64,000 nucleotides of DNA from Pseudomonas abietaniphila (GTDB lineage Bacteria; Pseudomonadota; Gammaproteobacteria; Pseudomonadales; Pseudomonadaceae): the NCBI RefSeq assembly GCF_039697315.1, contig NZ_CP155619.1, forward strand, positions 4,278,001-4,342,000. The letters are read 5' to 3'. Positions 38,076-47,963 of the stretch are shown here, piece after piece. The notes under the pieces are model-generated. The model was given only the letters and a program-made list of their open reading frames with translations, was not told the DNA's origin and searched no databases. Each line of letters opens with the position of its first letter. The first letter of the stretch is position 1. A program made the translations under genes and the position numbers.

Positions 38076-39317
38076 ATGCATAAAAACCCTGTTGCCCTTG
38101 GCCTCACGTCGGCTGCCTTCGGGTTGACCATGGCGTTTCCTGGCTTCGCCGAAGCCGACTTTTTCGAGGACAGCAAAGCTGATCTCGAACTTCGCAATTT
38201 CTACTTCAACAGTGACTACCGACAGGACGGCGCCAGCCAGTCCAAGCGTGATGAATGGGCCCAGGGCCTGATCCTCAATTATGAGTCCGGGTTTACCGAC
38301 GGCACGGTCGGCTTCGGTGTCGATGCCATTGGCCTGTTCGGCCTGAAACTGGATTCCGGTCCTGACCGTCGCAACACCGGACTGCTGCCAGTCGGGGATG
38401 AAAAGGCCCCAGATGACTACGGCCGCGCAGGCGTGACCGCCAAGGCGCGAATCTCCAAGAGTGTGTTGCGGGTCGGCACCTTGCTGCCGAGATTGCCGAC
38501 GGTACTCCCCAACGATGGGCGTCTGTTGCCGCAGACCTTTCGGGGTGCACAGGTGACGTCCAGGGACATCACCGACATGACCCTCAATGTCGGCCGCCTG
38601 ACCAGTAATACTGAGCGCAATGACAGCGGGCACGAAGACATCGAGGCTGAAGGAAAGGGCCTCAAGGGTGGCCGTCCCAGCGACAAGTTCGACTTCGCCA
38701 GCGCAAGCTACAACTGGAGCAAGGGGCTGACCACGTCTTACAACTACGGGGGGCTTGAGAACAACTATAAGCAACACATCGTGACGCTGGTTCACAGCTT
38801 TCCGCTGGGCGAGTCACAGTCAATCAAGAGTGACCTGCGTTACGCGCGTTCGCTCAAGGACGGTAACACCAACGTCGACAACACGGCCGTCGGCGCGAAG
38901 TTCACCTACAGCGTCGCAGGCCACGGTTTTGGCGTGGCGTATCAGCGCATGAACGGCGAAACCGGGTTTCCGCACCTGGCGGGCACCGACTCCTTCCTCG
39001 TCAATTACGTGATGATTTCTCCGGATTTCGCCAACCCTGAAGAGCGCTCATGGCAGGCCCGTTACGACTATGACTTCGCAGCGGCGGGTTTGCCTGGCTT
39101 GAGCTTCATGACGCGCTATCTGCAGGGCGACAACTTCGCTCGCGGCAACAAAGAAGGCACCGAGTGGGAGCGCAACACCGACATTGCCTACGTGTTCCAG
39201 AGTGGCGCACTGAAGAACCTCGAACTGAGGTGGCGCAACGGCACCTACCGCAGTAACGGCGGCAACAACATCGACCAGAACCGCGTCATCGTTAGCTACA
39301 CGCTGCCGCTGCTCTGA
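38076..39317 (+). CDS. OprD-family outer-membrane porin
   Basis: 413 residues. Signal peptide (MHKNPVALGLTSAAFGLTMA, cleavage near FAEA) is followed by the family start DFFEDSKADLELRNFYFNSD and an 18-strand barrel with WAQGLILNYESGFTDGTVGF, APDDYGRAGVTAKARISKSV and AYQRMNGETGFPHLAG; it ends IVSYTLPLL. OprD-family channels admit specific carboxylates or basic amino acids. The following exported lyase, 66 bases downstream, suggests they act on the same substrate. Confidence 0.93.
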   Translation: MHKNPVALGLTSAAFGLTMAFPGFAEADFFEDSKADLELRNFYFNSDYRQDGASQSKRDEWAQGLILNYESGFTDGTVGFGVDAIGLFGLKLDSGPDRRNTGLLPVGDEKAPDDYGRAGVTAKARISKSVLRVGTLLPRLPTVLPNDGRLLPQTFRGAQVTSRDITDMTLNVGRLTSNTERNDSGHEDIEAEGKGLKGGRPSDKFDFASASYNWSKGLTTSYNYGGLENNYKQHIVTLVHSFPLGESQSIKSDLRYARSLKDGNTNVDNTAVGAKFTYSVAGHGFGVAYQRMNGETGFPHLAGTDSFLVNYVMISPDFANPEERSWQARYDYDFAAAGLPGLSFMTRYLQGDNFARGNKEGTEWERNTDIAYVFQSGALKNLELRWRNGTYRSNGGNNIDQNRVIVSYTLPLL

Positions 39318-39383
39318 GTACCGACACATTTGACACCTTCCCGACAACGCTCATCTTCGGCACTCGCCGCAACGGAGCTTGAT

Positions 39384-40982
39384 ATGCCCATAAGAAAGTC
39401 CCTCATCCATCTCGCCATCGCCTTCGCGCTGTTCAACAGCTATGGCGCTTATGCGGCCAACACGGCCGAGTTGCCGTGTGCGACGACGGAGCAATGCGCC
39501 GCCCAGGCGGCGAAAATCGGCGCCACGGTCGATAAATCGAGCGCCAAAGGCAACAAGGGCGACAGCCAGTTTTCCTGGCTGAACCGCATCAACAAAGCCT
39601 CGATTGTCATGTTGACCGAAGAAGGCATTGTGAAACCCGAAATGGGCCAGAAGATCGCGACCGGCGTGCGCTACGCCATCGATCAGGCCGATCAGCCCAA
39701 CGGCAAGCGCCCGAGCGATGTGCTGCAACTTGAGCAGATCATGACCGACAAAATCGGCCCGGAAGCTTCGTTGATTCATTCGGGTCGCAGTCGTCAGGAC
39801 ATGCTCGCCACTTACCGTCTGGCCAAACTCCGTTCGGACGTGCTGGCCTACAGCGAAGCCATGAACGCGACCCGTAAACGCCTGCTGGACCTCGCCGACA
39901 AGAACATCGACACCCTGATTCCGGCCTACACCAACGGTGTCCAGGCGATGCCGATCACTTATGCGCACTACCTGCTGGCATTCGAGGCCTCGTTTGATCG
40001 CGACGGGCAGCGAATCCGCGAGCTGTATCAACGCCTGAATCAGAGTCCGATGGGCACTGCCGTGCTGGCCAACTCGGCTTACCCGCTGAATCGCGAGCGC
40101 ATGGCCGAGTTGCTGGGTTTCGATGGCGTGCGTGAAAACTCTCTGGATTCCAGTCAGATTTCCACCTACGACATCCCGATCGAGGCTGCAAATATCGCGT
40201 CGTCCTCGGCGATTCGGGTGGGCGCGATGATTGGCGACATCCACACTCAGTATCACCAGATTCGGCCGTGGTTGTTGCTGGACGAAGAAAAGACCTACAC
40301 CAGCAGTGCGATGCCGCAGAAACGGAATCCGGGGTTGTTGATGCGTGCGCGGGAAAGCGCATCCGACGTGGTGGGGCTGGCGCAAAGCGTGACCTTGCGC
40401 GCGCACAACGTCACGCCCGGCATGACTGACTACAAATTCGCCTTCGACTCGCTGGGCGTGTTCGATTCGACCAAAGAGATGTTCGGTGCGATGGATGCCG
40501 TGCTGGATGCGTTACAGGTCAATCCGCAGCGTGCTCGCGAAGAACTGGAAAACGAATGGACCACCTCCATGGAACTGGCGGACACGCTTGAGCGTACCCA
40601 GAAAGTGCCGTTTCGCATTGGCCACAGCTTCGCGTCACTCATCGTCGAGCAGGCCCGCGATCAAGGCCTGACGCCGAAAACTTTCCCGTATGCCGATGCG
40701 CAAAAGCTCTACACCCAAGCGGCGGACAAGTATCAGTGGAAGCAGAACACCCTGCCTCTGGATGAGGCGACTTTCCGCGCGTCATTGTCGCCGGAAAACA
40801 TGGTCAAGACCCGTAAAGGCACGGGTGGGCCTCAGCCCGAAGAGGTCAAGCGCATGCTGGCCGAGGCGCACAAGACGCTGGATGCCGATCAGGCGTGGCT
40901 GCGTGAGCGTCGGGAAAAGCTGACCCAGGCGGAAGGTAACCTGGATCGGGCGTTCGAGAAATTGCTGTCGTCCAAAGGCTGA
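39384..40982 (+). CDS. exported argininosuccinate-lyase-like enzyme
   Basis: 532 residues from MPIRKSLIHLAIAFALFNSY, with GGAG 6 bases before the ATG. A clear Sec signal peptide ends near AYAA, which is unusual for this cytoplasmic superfamily. Signatures of fumarase/argininosuccinate lyase enzymes are present: IHSGRSRQD (His132-Asp139) and the C3 loop TSSAMPQKRNP (Ser307/Ser308, Lys313, Asn315). The helical core and a C-terminal coiled coil complete it. Where argininosuccinate lyases have YTHLQRAQP, it has YTNGVQAMP (Asn184 in place of His). The expected chemistry is beta-elimination releasing fumarate from an N-(dicarboxyethyl) compound. It is about 70 residues longer than typical argininosuccinate lyase. 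Substrate is inferred, not known. Confidence 0.82.
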   Translation: MPIRKSLIHLAIAFALFNSYGAYAANTAELPCATTEQCAAQAAKIGATVDKSSAKGNKGDSQFSWLNRINKASIVMLTEEGIVKPEMGQKIATGVRYAIDQADQPNGKRPSDVLQLEQIMTDKIGPEASLIHSGRSRQDMLATYRLAKLRSDVLAYSEAMNATRKRLLDLADKNIDTLIPAYTNGVQAMPITYAHYLLAFEASFDRDGQRIRELYQRLNQSPMGTAVLANSAYPLNRERMAELLGFDGVRENSLDSSQISTYDIPIEAANIASSSAIRVGAMIGDIHTQYHQIRPWLLLDEEKTYTSSAMPQKRNPGLLMRARESASDVVGLAQSVTLRAHNVTPGMTDYKFAFDSLGVFDSTKEMFGAMDAVLDALQVNPQRAREELENEWTTSMELADTLERTQKVPFRIGHSFASLIVEQARDQGLTPKTFPYADAQKLYTQAADKYQWKQNTLPLDEATFRASLSPENMVKTRKGTGGPQPEEVKRMLAEAHKTLDADQAWLRERREKLTQAEGNLDRAFEKLLSSKG

Positions 40983-41007
40983 CGTCACTCGGTTTCTGTC
41001 CGGAGGG

Positions 41008-42228
41008 CTACGTTCTTCGGGCAGAAACAAAAGCAATTGCATTCTGCCAACGCGCAATCGCCAGGCACGCCACGCAGTTGCCCAGCACGTTGGTTAACAC
41101 CCTGCATTTCATCAGCCGCTCCACGCCCAGCAGCAAGCCGACCCCTTCCAGAGGCACGAGGTGAAACAGGTTCAGCGTGGCGATCAATGTGAAGAAGGCC
41201 GAACCCGCCATGCTGGTCGAGCCCAGTGACGTCACCAGTGATATCAGCAGCAGCGTCAGGAGTTCGCTGCCGGTCAGTTCGATCCCTGCCATCTGCGCCA
41301 GGAACAGCGCCGCTGTGATCAGGTAGATATTTGAACCGCTGAGGTTGAAGGTATAGCCGGTGGTCATCACCAAGCGAGTCAGTTGCCGGTCGCAGCCCAG
41401 CGCCTGCATCTTCTCGATCAGGCCAGGCAGCGCGGCCACGGAGGAGCCGGTGAAGGTCACCAGCAGCAACTCGTCCTTCAGATGCACGATCAACCGCCAT
41501 AGCGGAACCCCGGACGCCTGGGCCACGGGGGCCAATATCAGCAGTACGAACGCGGCCGATGCCAGGTACATAACGGCCACGAACTTTAGCAGCGGTAATG
41601 CCGACGCCGGGCCGAATCGTCCGATGGTGAAGGCGATGGCGCCAAAAGCGGCAAGCGGTGCAAAACGTAGAATGACTTTCAGAACCTTGAAGAGCAGGCC
41701 CACGGCCTTTTCCAGCAACGCGCGCAAAGCATCGGCATGAGGATGCCCCTTCGCGCGGGCGAGCAGGGCTCCTGCCAGTAACCCGGAGAGCATGATCGGC
41801 AATATCGGGTTTTGCACAAGTGCACGGGTAACGACAGCCCCTGCGGCTGACCACGAAAACTCGCTACGGGTCGTGTCCGCATCGAGCAAGGGCAGGGACA
41901 GATCTGACGTACTGGATGCGACCCCATTACCCGGATGCAGGACTTCTGCGATCAGGCAGCCCAGCAACAACGACAGCAGCGCCATCGTCTGGAAATAGAT
42001 CAGGACCCTGGACCCCAGCCCGCGTTGCCTGACCTGCAAACCGGCGACGCCCGACGCAATCAAGAGGAACATCATGAACGGCATCAGCCAGCCGATGACG
42101 CGAATGAATCCATCGCTCAGCGGTTTCATGTCCACGGCAAGTCGCGGGTCGAAAGCACCCAGCAGCATGCCGCAGGCGATGGCCATGAGCAGGTGGAGCG
42201 TGGGATTTCGCAGAAGCCTGAGTGGCAT
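41008..42228 (-). CDS. dicarboxylate/amino acid:cation symporter (DAACS family)
   Basis: 406 residues, multiple membrane helices. HP1 serine-rich region TGSSVAALPGLIEKMQALG, the TM7 motif GYTFNLSGSNIYLITAALFL (usual form SFNLDGT; here Asp and Thr are both Ser), and TM8 RLMKCRVLTNVLGNCVACLA, whose Arg aligns with the carboxylate-binding Arg of DctA and GltPh. DAACS proteins import C4-dicarboxylates or acidic amino acids with protons or sodium. It converges tail to tail on the lyase gene (25 bases apart) and is divergent to the LysR gene, so it may import the product of the lyase. Confidence 0.85.
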   Translation of the reverse strand: MPLRLLRNPTLHLLMAIACGMLLGAFDPRLAVDMKPLSDGFIRVIGWLMPFMMFLLIASGVAGLQVRQRGLGSRVLIYFQTMALLSLLLGCLIAEVLHPGNGVASSTSDLSLPLLDADTTRSEFSWSAAGAVVTRALVQNPILPIMLSGLLAGALLARAKGHPHADALRALLEKAVGLLFKVLKVILRFAPLAAFGAIAFTIGRFGPASALPLLKFVAVMYLASAAFVLLILAPVAQASGVPLWRLIVHLKDELLLVTFTGSSVAALPGLIEKMQALGCDRQLTRLVMTTGYTFNLSGSNIYLITAALFLAQMAGIELTGSELLTLLLISLVTSLGSTSMAGSAFFTLIATLNLFHLVPLEGVGLLLGVERLMKCRVLTNVLGNCVACLAIARWQNAIAFVSARRT

Positions 42229-42362
42229 CGGTGTTCCGGGTTTTCAGCGTATTTATTGTTATGAGCGTGCCTTGTCAGCGCTGGATGGATTGGGCACGCT
42301 TGCCGGTCAATGTCGCGTTGATCGGGCGGCCATCATAAAACCTTGATGCGGGATAGACCACC

Positions 42363-43298
42363 ATGGAGCTTCGTCATCTGCGCTATTTCGTCATGGTGGC
42401 CGAGGAGCGCCATTTCACGCGTGCCGCCGCTCGCCTGAACATGCAGCAACCGCCGCTCAGCCAGCAAATTCGCGCGCTGGAAGAAGAACTTGGGTTCGAC
42501 CTGTTCAAGCGTCACCCCAAGGGCGTGGATCTGACGGCGGGTGGTTTGGTGTTCCTACAGGAGGCTCGGGGCATTCTGGCACGTGTCAAAGAGGGTTCGC
42601 TCAAGGCGTCCCGTGCCGCTCATGGTATCGAAGGCCAGTTGAGCATCGGTTTCACCAGTTCGGCCGCCGCTCATCCGCTGATCCCGCGCATCATTCGCGC
42701 TTACCGTGAGCGTTATCCAGGCGTTGCGGTTTCACTCAAGGAGGGGAGTGCGCAAAAGCTCACGGAGATGAGCATTGAGGGAGGTGTCGACGTCGGCATT
42801 CTGCGGGCTCCGGTCAGTCGTCATCAGAGCATCGAATTTCATCGCCTGCTCAACGAGGAAATGCTGCTCACCCTGCCTGTGGGTCATCGCTTGCTGGCGG
42901 AGCATCACCCGTCTGCGAAGCCGCCGTCCATTTCGCTCGATGACCTGCAGGATGAGCAGTTCATTCTCGTGCGACGGCCCGGTGCTCCTGGGATGTACGC
43001 CAACCTGATCAAAGCCTGTCAAAACGCAGGCTTCAATCCGAAGATCGCCTTCGAGGTGGAGCGCATGCTGACCAACGTCAGTCTGGTGGCCGCGGGCGCA
43101 GGGATCTCCATCGTCCCGGCTTCGATGAAGGATGTGCACAAAGAGAGTGTCGTCTATTGCCCGATTGCTCATGCCAGGCCTCGGCTGCATGCGCCGATCA
43201 CGCTGGTGTGTCGCAGCTTCAATCAGCTGCCGCCGTTGCAGAACTTCATTGATTTGTCGCGCGAGCTCAGCGGGCGCAGAGCGCTGCCGCGAGCATAA
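42363..43298 (+). CDS. LysR-family regulator, divergent to the symporter
   Basis: 311 residues. The N-terminal HTH is MELRHLRYFVMVAEERHFTR, AARLNMQQPPLSQQIRALEE; the effector domain contains GIEGQLSIGFTSSAAAHPLI. The N-terminal sequence is of the BenM/CatR-like subgroup. It is divergent to the symporter across 134 bases and ends in a shared bidirectional terminator with suhB. It is the obvious candidate regulator of the porin, lyase and symporter. Confidence 0.92.
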   Translation: MELRHLRYFVMVAEERHFTRAAARLNMQQPPLSQQIRALEEELGFDLFKRHPKGVDLTAGGLVFLQEARGILARVKEGSLKASRAAHGIEGQLSIGFTSSAAAHPLIPRIIRAYRERYPGVAVSLKEGSAQKLTEMSIEGGVDVGILRAPVSRHQSIEFHRLLNEEMLLTLPVGHRLLAEHHPSAKPPSISLDDLQDEQFILVRRPGAPGMYANLIKACQNAGFNPKIAFEVERMLTNVSLVAAGAGISIVPASMKDVHKESVVYCPIAHARPRLHAPITLVCRSFNQLPPLQNFIDLSRELSGRRALPRA

Positions 43299-43301
43299 AA
43301 A

Positions 43302-43324
43302 AACCGGCACAGGGCCGGTTTGTT
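43302..43324. terminator. bidirectional terminator between lysR and suhB
   Basis: AACCGGC (43302-43308) pairs with GCCGGTT (43314-43320). A run of A on the left and a T-rich right side let it serve both converging genes. Confidence 0.8.
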
Positions 43325-43338
43325 TGCAGCGGCGAAGC

Positions 43339-44154
43339 TTAGCGCTTCAGCGAGGCTGGAACGTACGGAGCGATCGAGGTCAGTACGGCTTTGAAGCACT
43401 TGGTGTTGCCGGCAACGATGTGGCCCTTCTCGAGGAATTCGTGGCCACCGTTGAAATCGCTGACCAGTCCGCCTGCTTCCTGAATCAACAGGGCGCCAGC
43501 AGCCATGTCCCACTCGGACAGACCCGATTCCCAGAACGCGTCAAAGCGACCGGCAGCCACATAAGCCAGGTCCAGGCTCGCTGCGCCAGCGCGGCGGATA
43601 CCAGCGGTCTGGCCAACCAGCGAACGGAACATGTTCAGGTAGTTTTCGAGGTTATCCAGCTGGTTCTCGCGGAACGGGAAACCGGTGCCGAGGAGGGCGC
43701 CTTCCAGGCTCTTGCGAGGGCTGACGCGCAGGCGGCGGCCGTTCAGTTGAGCACCACGGCCACGGCTGGCGGTGAATTCTTCCTGGCGGACCGGGTCCAG
43801 AACAACGGCGTGTTCCAGGCGACCACGGTATTTGCAGGCAATGCTGACCGCGAAGTGCGGAACGCCACGAACGAAGTTGGTGGTGCCGTCGAGTGGGTCG
43901 ATGACCCAAAGGTAATCGGCGCCTTCACCGCTGCCTTCGCGCAGGCCGGTCTCTTCGCCAAGAATGCCATGAGTGGGGTAAGCCTTAAGCAGGGCGTCAA
44001 TGATGACTTTTTCTGCTGCGCGATCAACCTCGGTTACGTAGTCTTTCGCGTCTTTTTCGTCGACCTTGATGGTATCCAGGCGCTCGATGGAGCGGAAAAT
44101 CAATTCGCTGGCGCTGCGGGCGGCGCGCAGCGCGATATTCAGCATGGGCTGCAT
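43339..44154 (-). CDS. suhB: inositol monophosphatase family protein SuhB
   Basis: 271 residues. Metal-binding motifs are GEETGLREG, WVIDPLDGTTNFVRG and LSEWDMAAGALLI. In gammaproteobacteria SuhB also joins rRNA antitermination complexes, and in Pseudomonas it affects virulence and small-RNA control. It is divergent to trmJ, as usual. Confidence 0.95.
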   Translation of the reverse strand: MQPMLNIALRAARSASELIFRSIERLDTIKVDEKDAKDYVTEVDRAAEKVIIDALLKAYPTHGILGEETGLREGSGEGADYLWVIDPLDGTTNFVRGVPHFAVSIACKYRGRLEHAVVLDPVRQEEFTASRGRGAQLNGRRLRVSPRKSLEGALLGTGFPFRENQLDNLENYLNMFRSLVGQTAGIRRAGAASLDLAYVAAGRFDAFWESGLSEWDMAAGALLIQEAGGLVSDFNGGHEFLEKGHIVAGNTKCFKAVLTSIAPYVPASLKR

Positions 44155-44390
44155 GGATGTATCACCTAGGTCGTTAAAGAGAGCCGGGCATTCTATGGGT
44201 TCTTTCCGACGATTTCCAGCGCGAGTGCAGCCTTTACCCTGCGTCCGGTCGCCTCATTACCCCTTGAACGTCGCTGGTCCTGCGCGCCTTAACGGTGTAT
44301 CTAGGTCGAATGGCGCACGGGTTCATAGCCTTGCGCCGGGCGCTTCTGTAAGATTCGTCCCCCTTTTCACCTGCTAGCGAGACTTCACCA

Positions 44391-45164
44391 GTGCTGCAAA
44401 ATATTCGTGTCGTCCTGGTCGGTACCAGTCATCCGGGAAATATCGGTGGCGCTGCTCGTGCCATGAAGAACATGGGGCTTTCGCGTCTGGTGCTGGTTGA
44501 TCCGGCGATGTTCCCCCACCACGAAGCGGACGCCCGTGCGTCGGGGGCTGGCGACATCCTGGAAGGTGCCCAGGTGGTCGCAACGCTTGAGGATGCGCTG
44601 GTGGGCTGCAATCTGGTGCTGGGCACCAGTGCGCGGGACCGCCGCATTCCCTGGCCGTTGCTCGACCCGCGCGAGGCGGGCGTGAAGACCGTTGAGCACG
44701 CCGCGCAGGGCGAAGAAATCGCCCTGGTATTTGGTCGCGAATACGCCGGTCTGACCAACGAAGAGCTGCAACGCTGTCATTACCATGTGCACATCCCGTC
44801 CGACCCGGAATTCAGCTCGCTGAATCTGGCGGCTGCGGTACAGGTACTGAGCTACGAAACCCGCATGGCGTGGCTCGCGGCAGGTGGGCAGGCGACCAAG
44901 GTCGAGAAATTCGAAGTCAACTCCGTACGCAGCACCGAGCTTGCGACAATGGATGAGATGGAGAAATTCTATGAGCATCTGGAAGCCACGCTTGTGACTA
45001 TTGGCTTCCTCGATCCGGAAAAGCCTCGTCATCTGATGGCCAGGTTGCGCCGGCTCTACGGACGCTCCGCTGTCAACCGATCTGAAATGAGCATTTTGCG
45101 TGGCATCCTCACCGAGACTCAGAAAGCGGCCAACGGTGAGCCCTACAAGCGGAAGGATCAGTGA
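44391..45164 (+). CDS. trmJ: tRNA (cytidine/uridine-2'-O-)-methyltransferase TrmJ
   Basis: 257 residues, starting at a GTG. SPOUT fold motifs: [35 protein letters not shown] and the knot [20 protein letters not shown]. TrmJ methylates the 2'-O of position 32 of tRNAs. Its stop overlaps the cysE start by one base (TGATG). Confidence 0.96.
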   Translation: MLQNIRVVLVGTSHPGNIGGAARAMKNMGLSRLVLVDPAMFPHHEADARASGAGDILEGAQVVATLEDALVGCNLVLGTSARDRRIPWPLLDPREAGVKTVEHAAQGEEIALVFGREYAGLTNEELQRCHYHVHIPSDPEFSSLNLAAAVQVLSYETRMAWLAAGGQATKVEKFEVNSVRSTELATMDEMEKFYEHLEATLVTIGFLDPEKPRHLMARLRRLYGRSAVNRSEMSILRGILTETQKAANGEPYKRKDQ

Positions 45165-45949
45165 TGTTCGAGCGTCTGCGAGAAGACATTCAAAGCGTGT
45201 TTCACCGTGACCCGGCAGCCCGAAACGCATTCGAAGTGCTGACCTGCTATCCCGGTATGCACGCGATCTGGTTGCATCGTTTGTCTGGCTGGTTGTGGCG
45301 CAATGACTTGAAGTGGCCGGCCCGTATGGTCTCCAACTTCGGTCGCTGGTTGACGGGTATCGAAATCCATCCCGGCGCCAAAGTCGGGCGGCGCTTCTTT
45401 ATCGATCACGGCATGGGCATCGTCATTGGCGAGACGGCCGAGATCGGCGACGACGTGACGCTTTATCAGGGTGTGACCCTGGGCGGCACCAGCTGGAATA
45501 AAGGCAAGCGTCATCCGACGCTGGAGTCCGGCGTTGTCGTGGGTGCGGGTGCCAAGGTGCTGGGCCCGTTCACTGTGGGGGCGGGCGCCAAGGTCGGTTC
45601 CAACGCCGTGGTGACCAAGCCGGTGCCGGCGGGTGCGACAGTGGTCGGTATTCCCGGGCGGATCATCGTCAAGTCAGACGACAGCGAGGCTGAAGCCAAG
45701 CGCAAGGCGATGGCCGAGAAGATCGGTTTCGATGCGTACGGTGTGAGCGAGGACATGCCGGACCCTGTCGCCAAAGCGATCGGTCAGTTGCTGGATCACT
45801 TGCAGGCAGTGGATGTGCGCATGGAAGACATGGGCAAGGCGCTCAAGAGTCTGGGGTGCGAATACCGTGAGAAGGCGCTTCCGGAGTTGCATCAGGAAGT
45901 CTTCGATTGCATTAAAGAGCGCAGCGAAACCAAAGCCGTCCACGACTAA
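45164..45949 (+). CDS. cysE: serine O-acetyltransferase
   Basis: 261 residues from the ATG at 45164. An N-terminal helical domain ([20 protein letters not shown]) leads into left-handed beta-helix repeats ([56 protein letters not shown]). The His in DHG and the [11 protein letters not shown] loop are active-site features. It makes O-acetylserine for cysteine synthesis. Placement before iscRSUA links cysteine supply to iron-sulfur assembly. The tail extends further than E. coli CysE's repeats. Confidence 0.95.
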   Translation: MFERLREDIQSVFHRDPAARNAFEVLTCYPGMHAIWLHRLSGWLWRNDLKWPARMVSNFGRWLTGIEIHPGAKVGRRFFIDHGMGIVIGETAEIGDDVTLYQGVTLGGTSWNKGKRHPTLESGVVVGAGAKVLGPFTVGAGAKVGSNAVVTKPVPAGATVVGIPGRIIVKSDDSEAEAKRKAMAEKIGFDAYGVSEDMPDPVAKAIGQLLDHLQAVDVRMEDMGKALKSLGCEYREKALPELHQEVFDCIKERSETKAVHD

Positions 45950-46000
45950 AGGAGGGGGTGGGGGCTGGAAAACGCATAAGTGCCATTCCAGTCTGGGTTT

Positions 46001-46088
46001 TGCTATGATACGGCCCGCTGTTTTGCGGGTAATCCCGACTGTTTCACTAGGTCTTATAGTTGACTTAAATACTCGGGAATAGCATACT
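46001..46088 (+). promoter_or_regulatory. iscR promoter region with IscR type 1 site
   Basis: ATAGTTGACTTAAATACTCG (46056-46075) and following GGAAT match the IscR type 1 consensus (ATAGTTGACT-like left half). It overlaps a TTGACT -35 box (46060-46065), 17 bases from CATACT (46083-46088). This predicts feedback repression by [2Fe-2S]-IscR. An extended -10 (TGCTATGAT, 46001-46009) further upstream may be a second promoter, and CCCGC-TGTTTT-GCGGG (46014-46029) is a small hairpin behind cysE. Confidence 0.7.
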
Positions 46089-46120
46089 CGCCCTCATTCC
46101 GAACCTCCGCGGTACACGTC

Positions 46121-46612
46121 ATGCGACTGACTACAAAGGGCCGATACGCCGTCACTGCCATGCTTGATCTGGCATTGCACGCGCAGCATGGGCCAGTGTC
46201 TCTGGCCGATATCTCCGAGCGGCAGGGGATTTCCCTTTCCTACCTCGAGCAACTGTTCGCCAAGCTGCGCCGCAGCAATCTGGTGTCCAGCGTGCGTGGG
46301 CCCGGCGGTGGCTACCAGCTGTCCCGTACGATGCAAGGCATTCAAGTGGCGCAGGTGATCGATGCGGTCAACGAATCGGTCGACGCGACACGCTGTCAGG
46401 GACTCGGTGATTGCCATGCTGGCGATACCTGTCTGACCCACCACTTGTGGTGTGACCTCAGCCAGCAGATTCACGAATTTCTAAGCGGTATCAGCCTGGC
46501 CGACCTCGTCACTCGCCGTGAAGTGCAGGAAGTCGCCCAACGTCAGGATCTGCGTCGTTGCAACAACAAGACGCAGCAACTGGACAAGATTGAAACATCC
46601 GCCGTTGAGTGA
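46121..46612 (+). CDS. iscR: Fe-S cluster assembly regulator IscR
   Basis: 163 residues, Rrf2 family. The N-terminal winged helix ([20 protein letters not shown]) is followed by the cluster ligands Cys92, Cys98, Cys104 and His107 ([20 protein letters not shown]). Holo-IscR represses the isc operon; apo-IscR regulates others. It begins the operon iscR-iscS-iscU-iscA-hscB-hscA-fdx-iscX and is preceded by a type 1 IscR site. Confidence 0.97.
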   Translation: MRLTTKGRYAVTAMLDLALHAQHGPVSLADISERQGISLSYLEQLFAKLRRSNLVSSVRGPGGGYQLSRTMQGIQVAQVIDAVNESVDATRCQGLGDCHAGDTCLTHHLWCDLSQQIHEFLSGISLADLVTRREVQEVAQRQDLRRCNNKTQQLDKIETSAVE

Positions 46613-46656
46613 ACGCAGATGAACGCGCGGCGCGCCTGCCCGATAGGAGATATTCA

Positions 46657-47871
46657 ATGAGATTGCCGATTTACCTCGATTATTCCGCGACGACCCCGGT
46701 CGACCCGCGTGTTGCGCAGAAAATGAGCGATTGCCTGCTGGTTGATGGCAACTTCGGTAACCCGGCGTCGCGCTCCCACGTCTTCGGCTGGAAAGCAGAA
46801 GAAGCGGTCGAGAATGCCCGTCGTCAGGTCGCTGATCTGGTCAACGCCGACCCGCGTGAAATCGTCTGGACCTCCGGTGCTACCGAGTCCGACAACCTGG
46901 CGATCAAAGGTGCTGCGCATTTCTACGCCTCCAAAGGCAAGCACCTGATCACCAGCAAGATCGAACACAAGGCTGTCCTCGACACCATGCGCCAACTGGA
47001 GCGTGAAGGTTTCGAAGTCACCTACCTGGAGCCGACCGAAGACGGTCTGATCACTCCGGCCATGATCGAAGCGGTCCTGCGTGACGACACCATCCTGGTT
47101 TCGATCATGCACGTGAACAACGAAATCGGCACCGTGAACGACATCGCTGCGATTGGCGAGCTGACCCGTTCGCGCGGCGTGCTGTTCCATGTCGACGCTG
47201 CTCAGTCCACCGGCAAGGTCGACATCGACTTGTCGAAGCTGAAAGTCGACATGATGTCCTTCTCGGCCCACAAGACCTACGGTCCAAAGGGCATTGGCGC
47301 GCTGTACGTAAGCCGCAAGCCGCGTGTTCGCATCGAAGCGACCATGCACGGTGGCGGTCACGAGCGCGGCATGCGTTCAGGCACACTGGCGACTCACCAG
47401 ATCGTCGGCATGGGTGAAGCGTTCCGCGTCGCCAAAGAAGACATGGCTGCCGAGAACGTGCGCATCAAGGCACTGAGCGACCGCTTCTACAAGCAGGTCG
47501 AGCACCTGGAAGAGCTGTACGTCAACGGCAGCATGACCGCACGCGTACCGCACAACCTGAACCTGAGTTTCAACTACGTCGAAGGCGAGTCGCTGATCAT
47601 GGCGCTCAAGGACCTCGCGGTGTCGTCCGGTTCTGCGTGCACTTCGGCTTCCCTGGAGCCGTCCTACGTGCTGCGCGCCCTGGGTCGCAACGACGAGCTG
47701 GCTCACAGCTCGATCCGTTTCACCTTCGGCCGTTTCACCACGGAAGAAGAGATTGACTGGGCTGCGCAGAAAGTTTGCGAGGCTGTCACCAAGCTGCGCG
47801 CTCTGTCGCCGCTGTGGGACATGTTCAAAGACGGTGTCGACATCTCCAAAATCGAGTGGGCGGCGCACTAA
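46657..47871 (+). CDS. iscS: cysteine desulfurase IscS
   Basis: 404 residues from [26 protein letters not shown] is 6 bases upstream. Lys206 ([10 protein letters not shown]) is the pyridoxal-phosphate Schiff-base residue, and Cys328 ([13 protein letters not shown]) accepts the persulfide. It supplies sulfur for iron-sulfur clusters and tRNA thiolation. Confidence 0.97.
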   Translation: MRLPIYLDYSATTPVDPRVAQKMSDCLLVDGNFGNPASRSHVFGWKAEEAVENARRQVADLVNADPREIVWTSGATESDNLAIKGAAHFYASKGKHLITSKIEHKAVLDTMRQLEREGFEVTYLEPTEDGLITPAMIEAVLRDDTILVSIMHVNNEIGTVNDIAAIGELTRSRGVLFHVDAAQSTGKVDIDLSKLKVDMMSFSAHKTYGPKGIGALYVSRKPRVRIEATMHGGGHERGMRSGTLATHQIVGMGEAFRVAKEDMAAENVRIKALSDRFYKQVEHLEELYVNGSMTARVPHNLNLSFNYVEGESLIMALKDLAVSSGSACTSASLEPSYVLRALGRNDELAHSSIRFTFGRFTTEEEIDWAAQKVCEAVTKLRALSPLWDMFKDGVDISKIEWAAH

Positions 47872-47963
47872 TTTAAAGTCGCCACAGATGCGGCGCTCTA
47901 AAAACGCGTTGTACGGTTTTTGAAGTGTCGCGAGAGCGATTTACCTGATGAGAGGATTGCACC

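Noticed and set aside
46014..46029. CCCGC-TGTTTT-GCGGG hairpin after cysE as a terminator
   Set aside because: The stem is only 5 bp and no T tract follows; kept only as a note in the iscR promoter entry.
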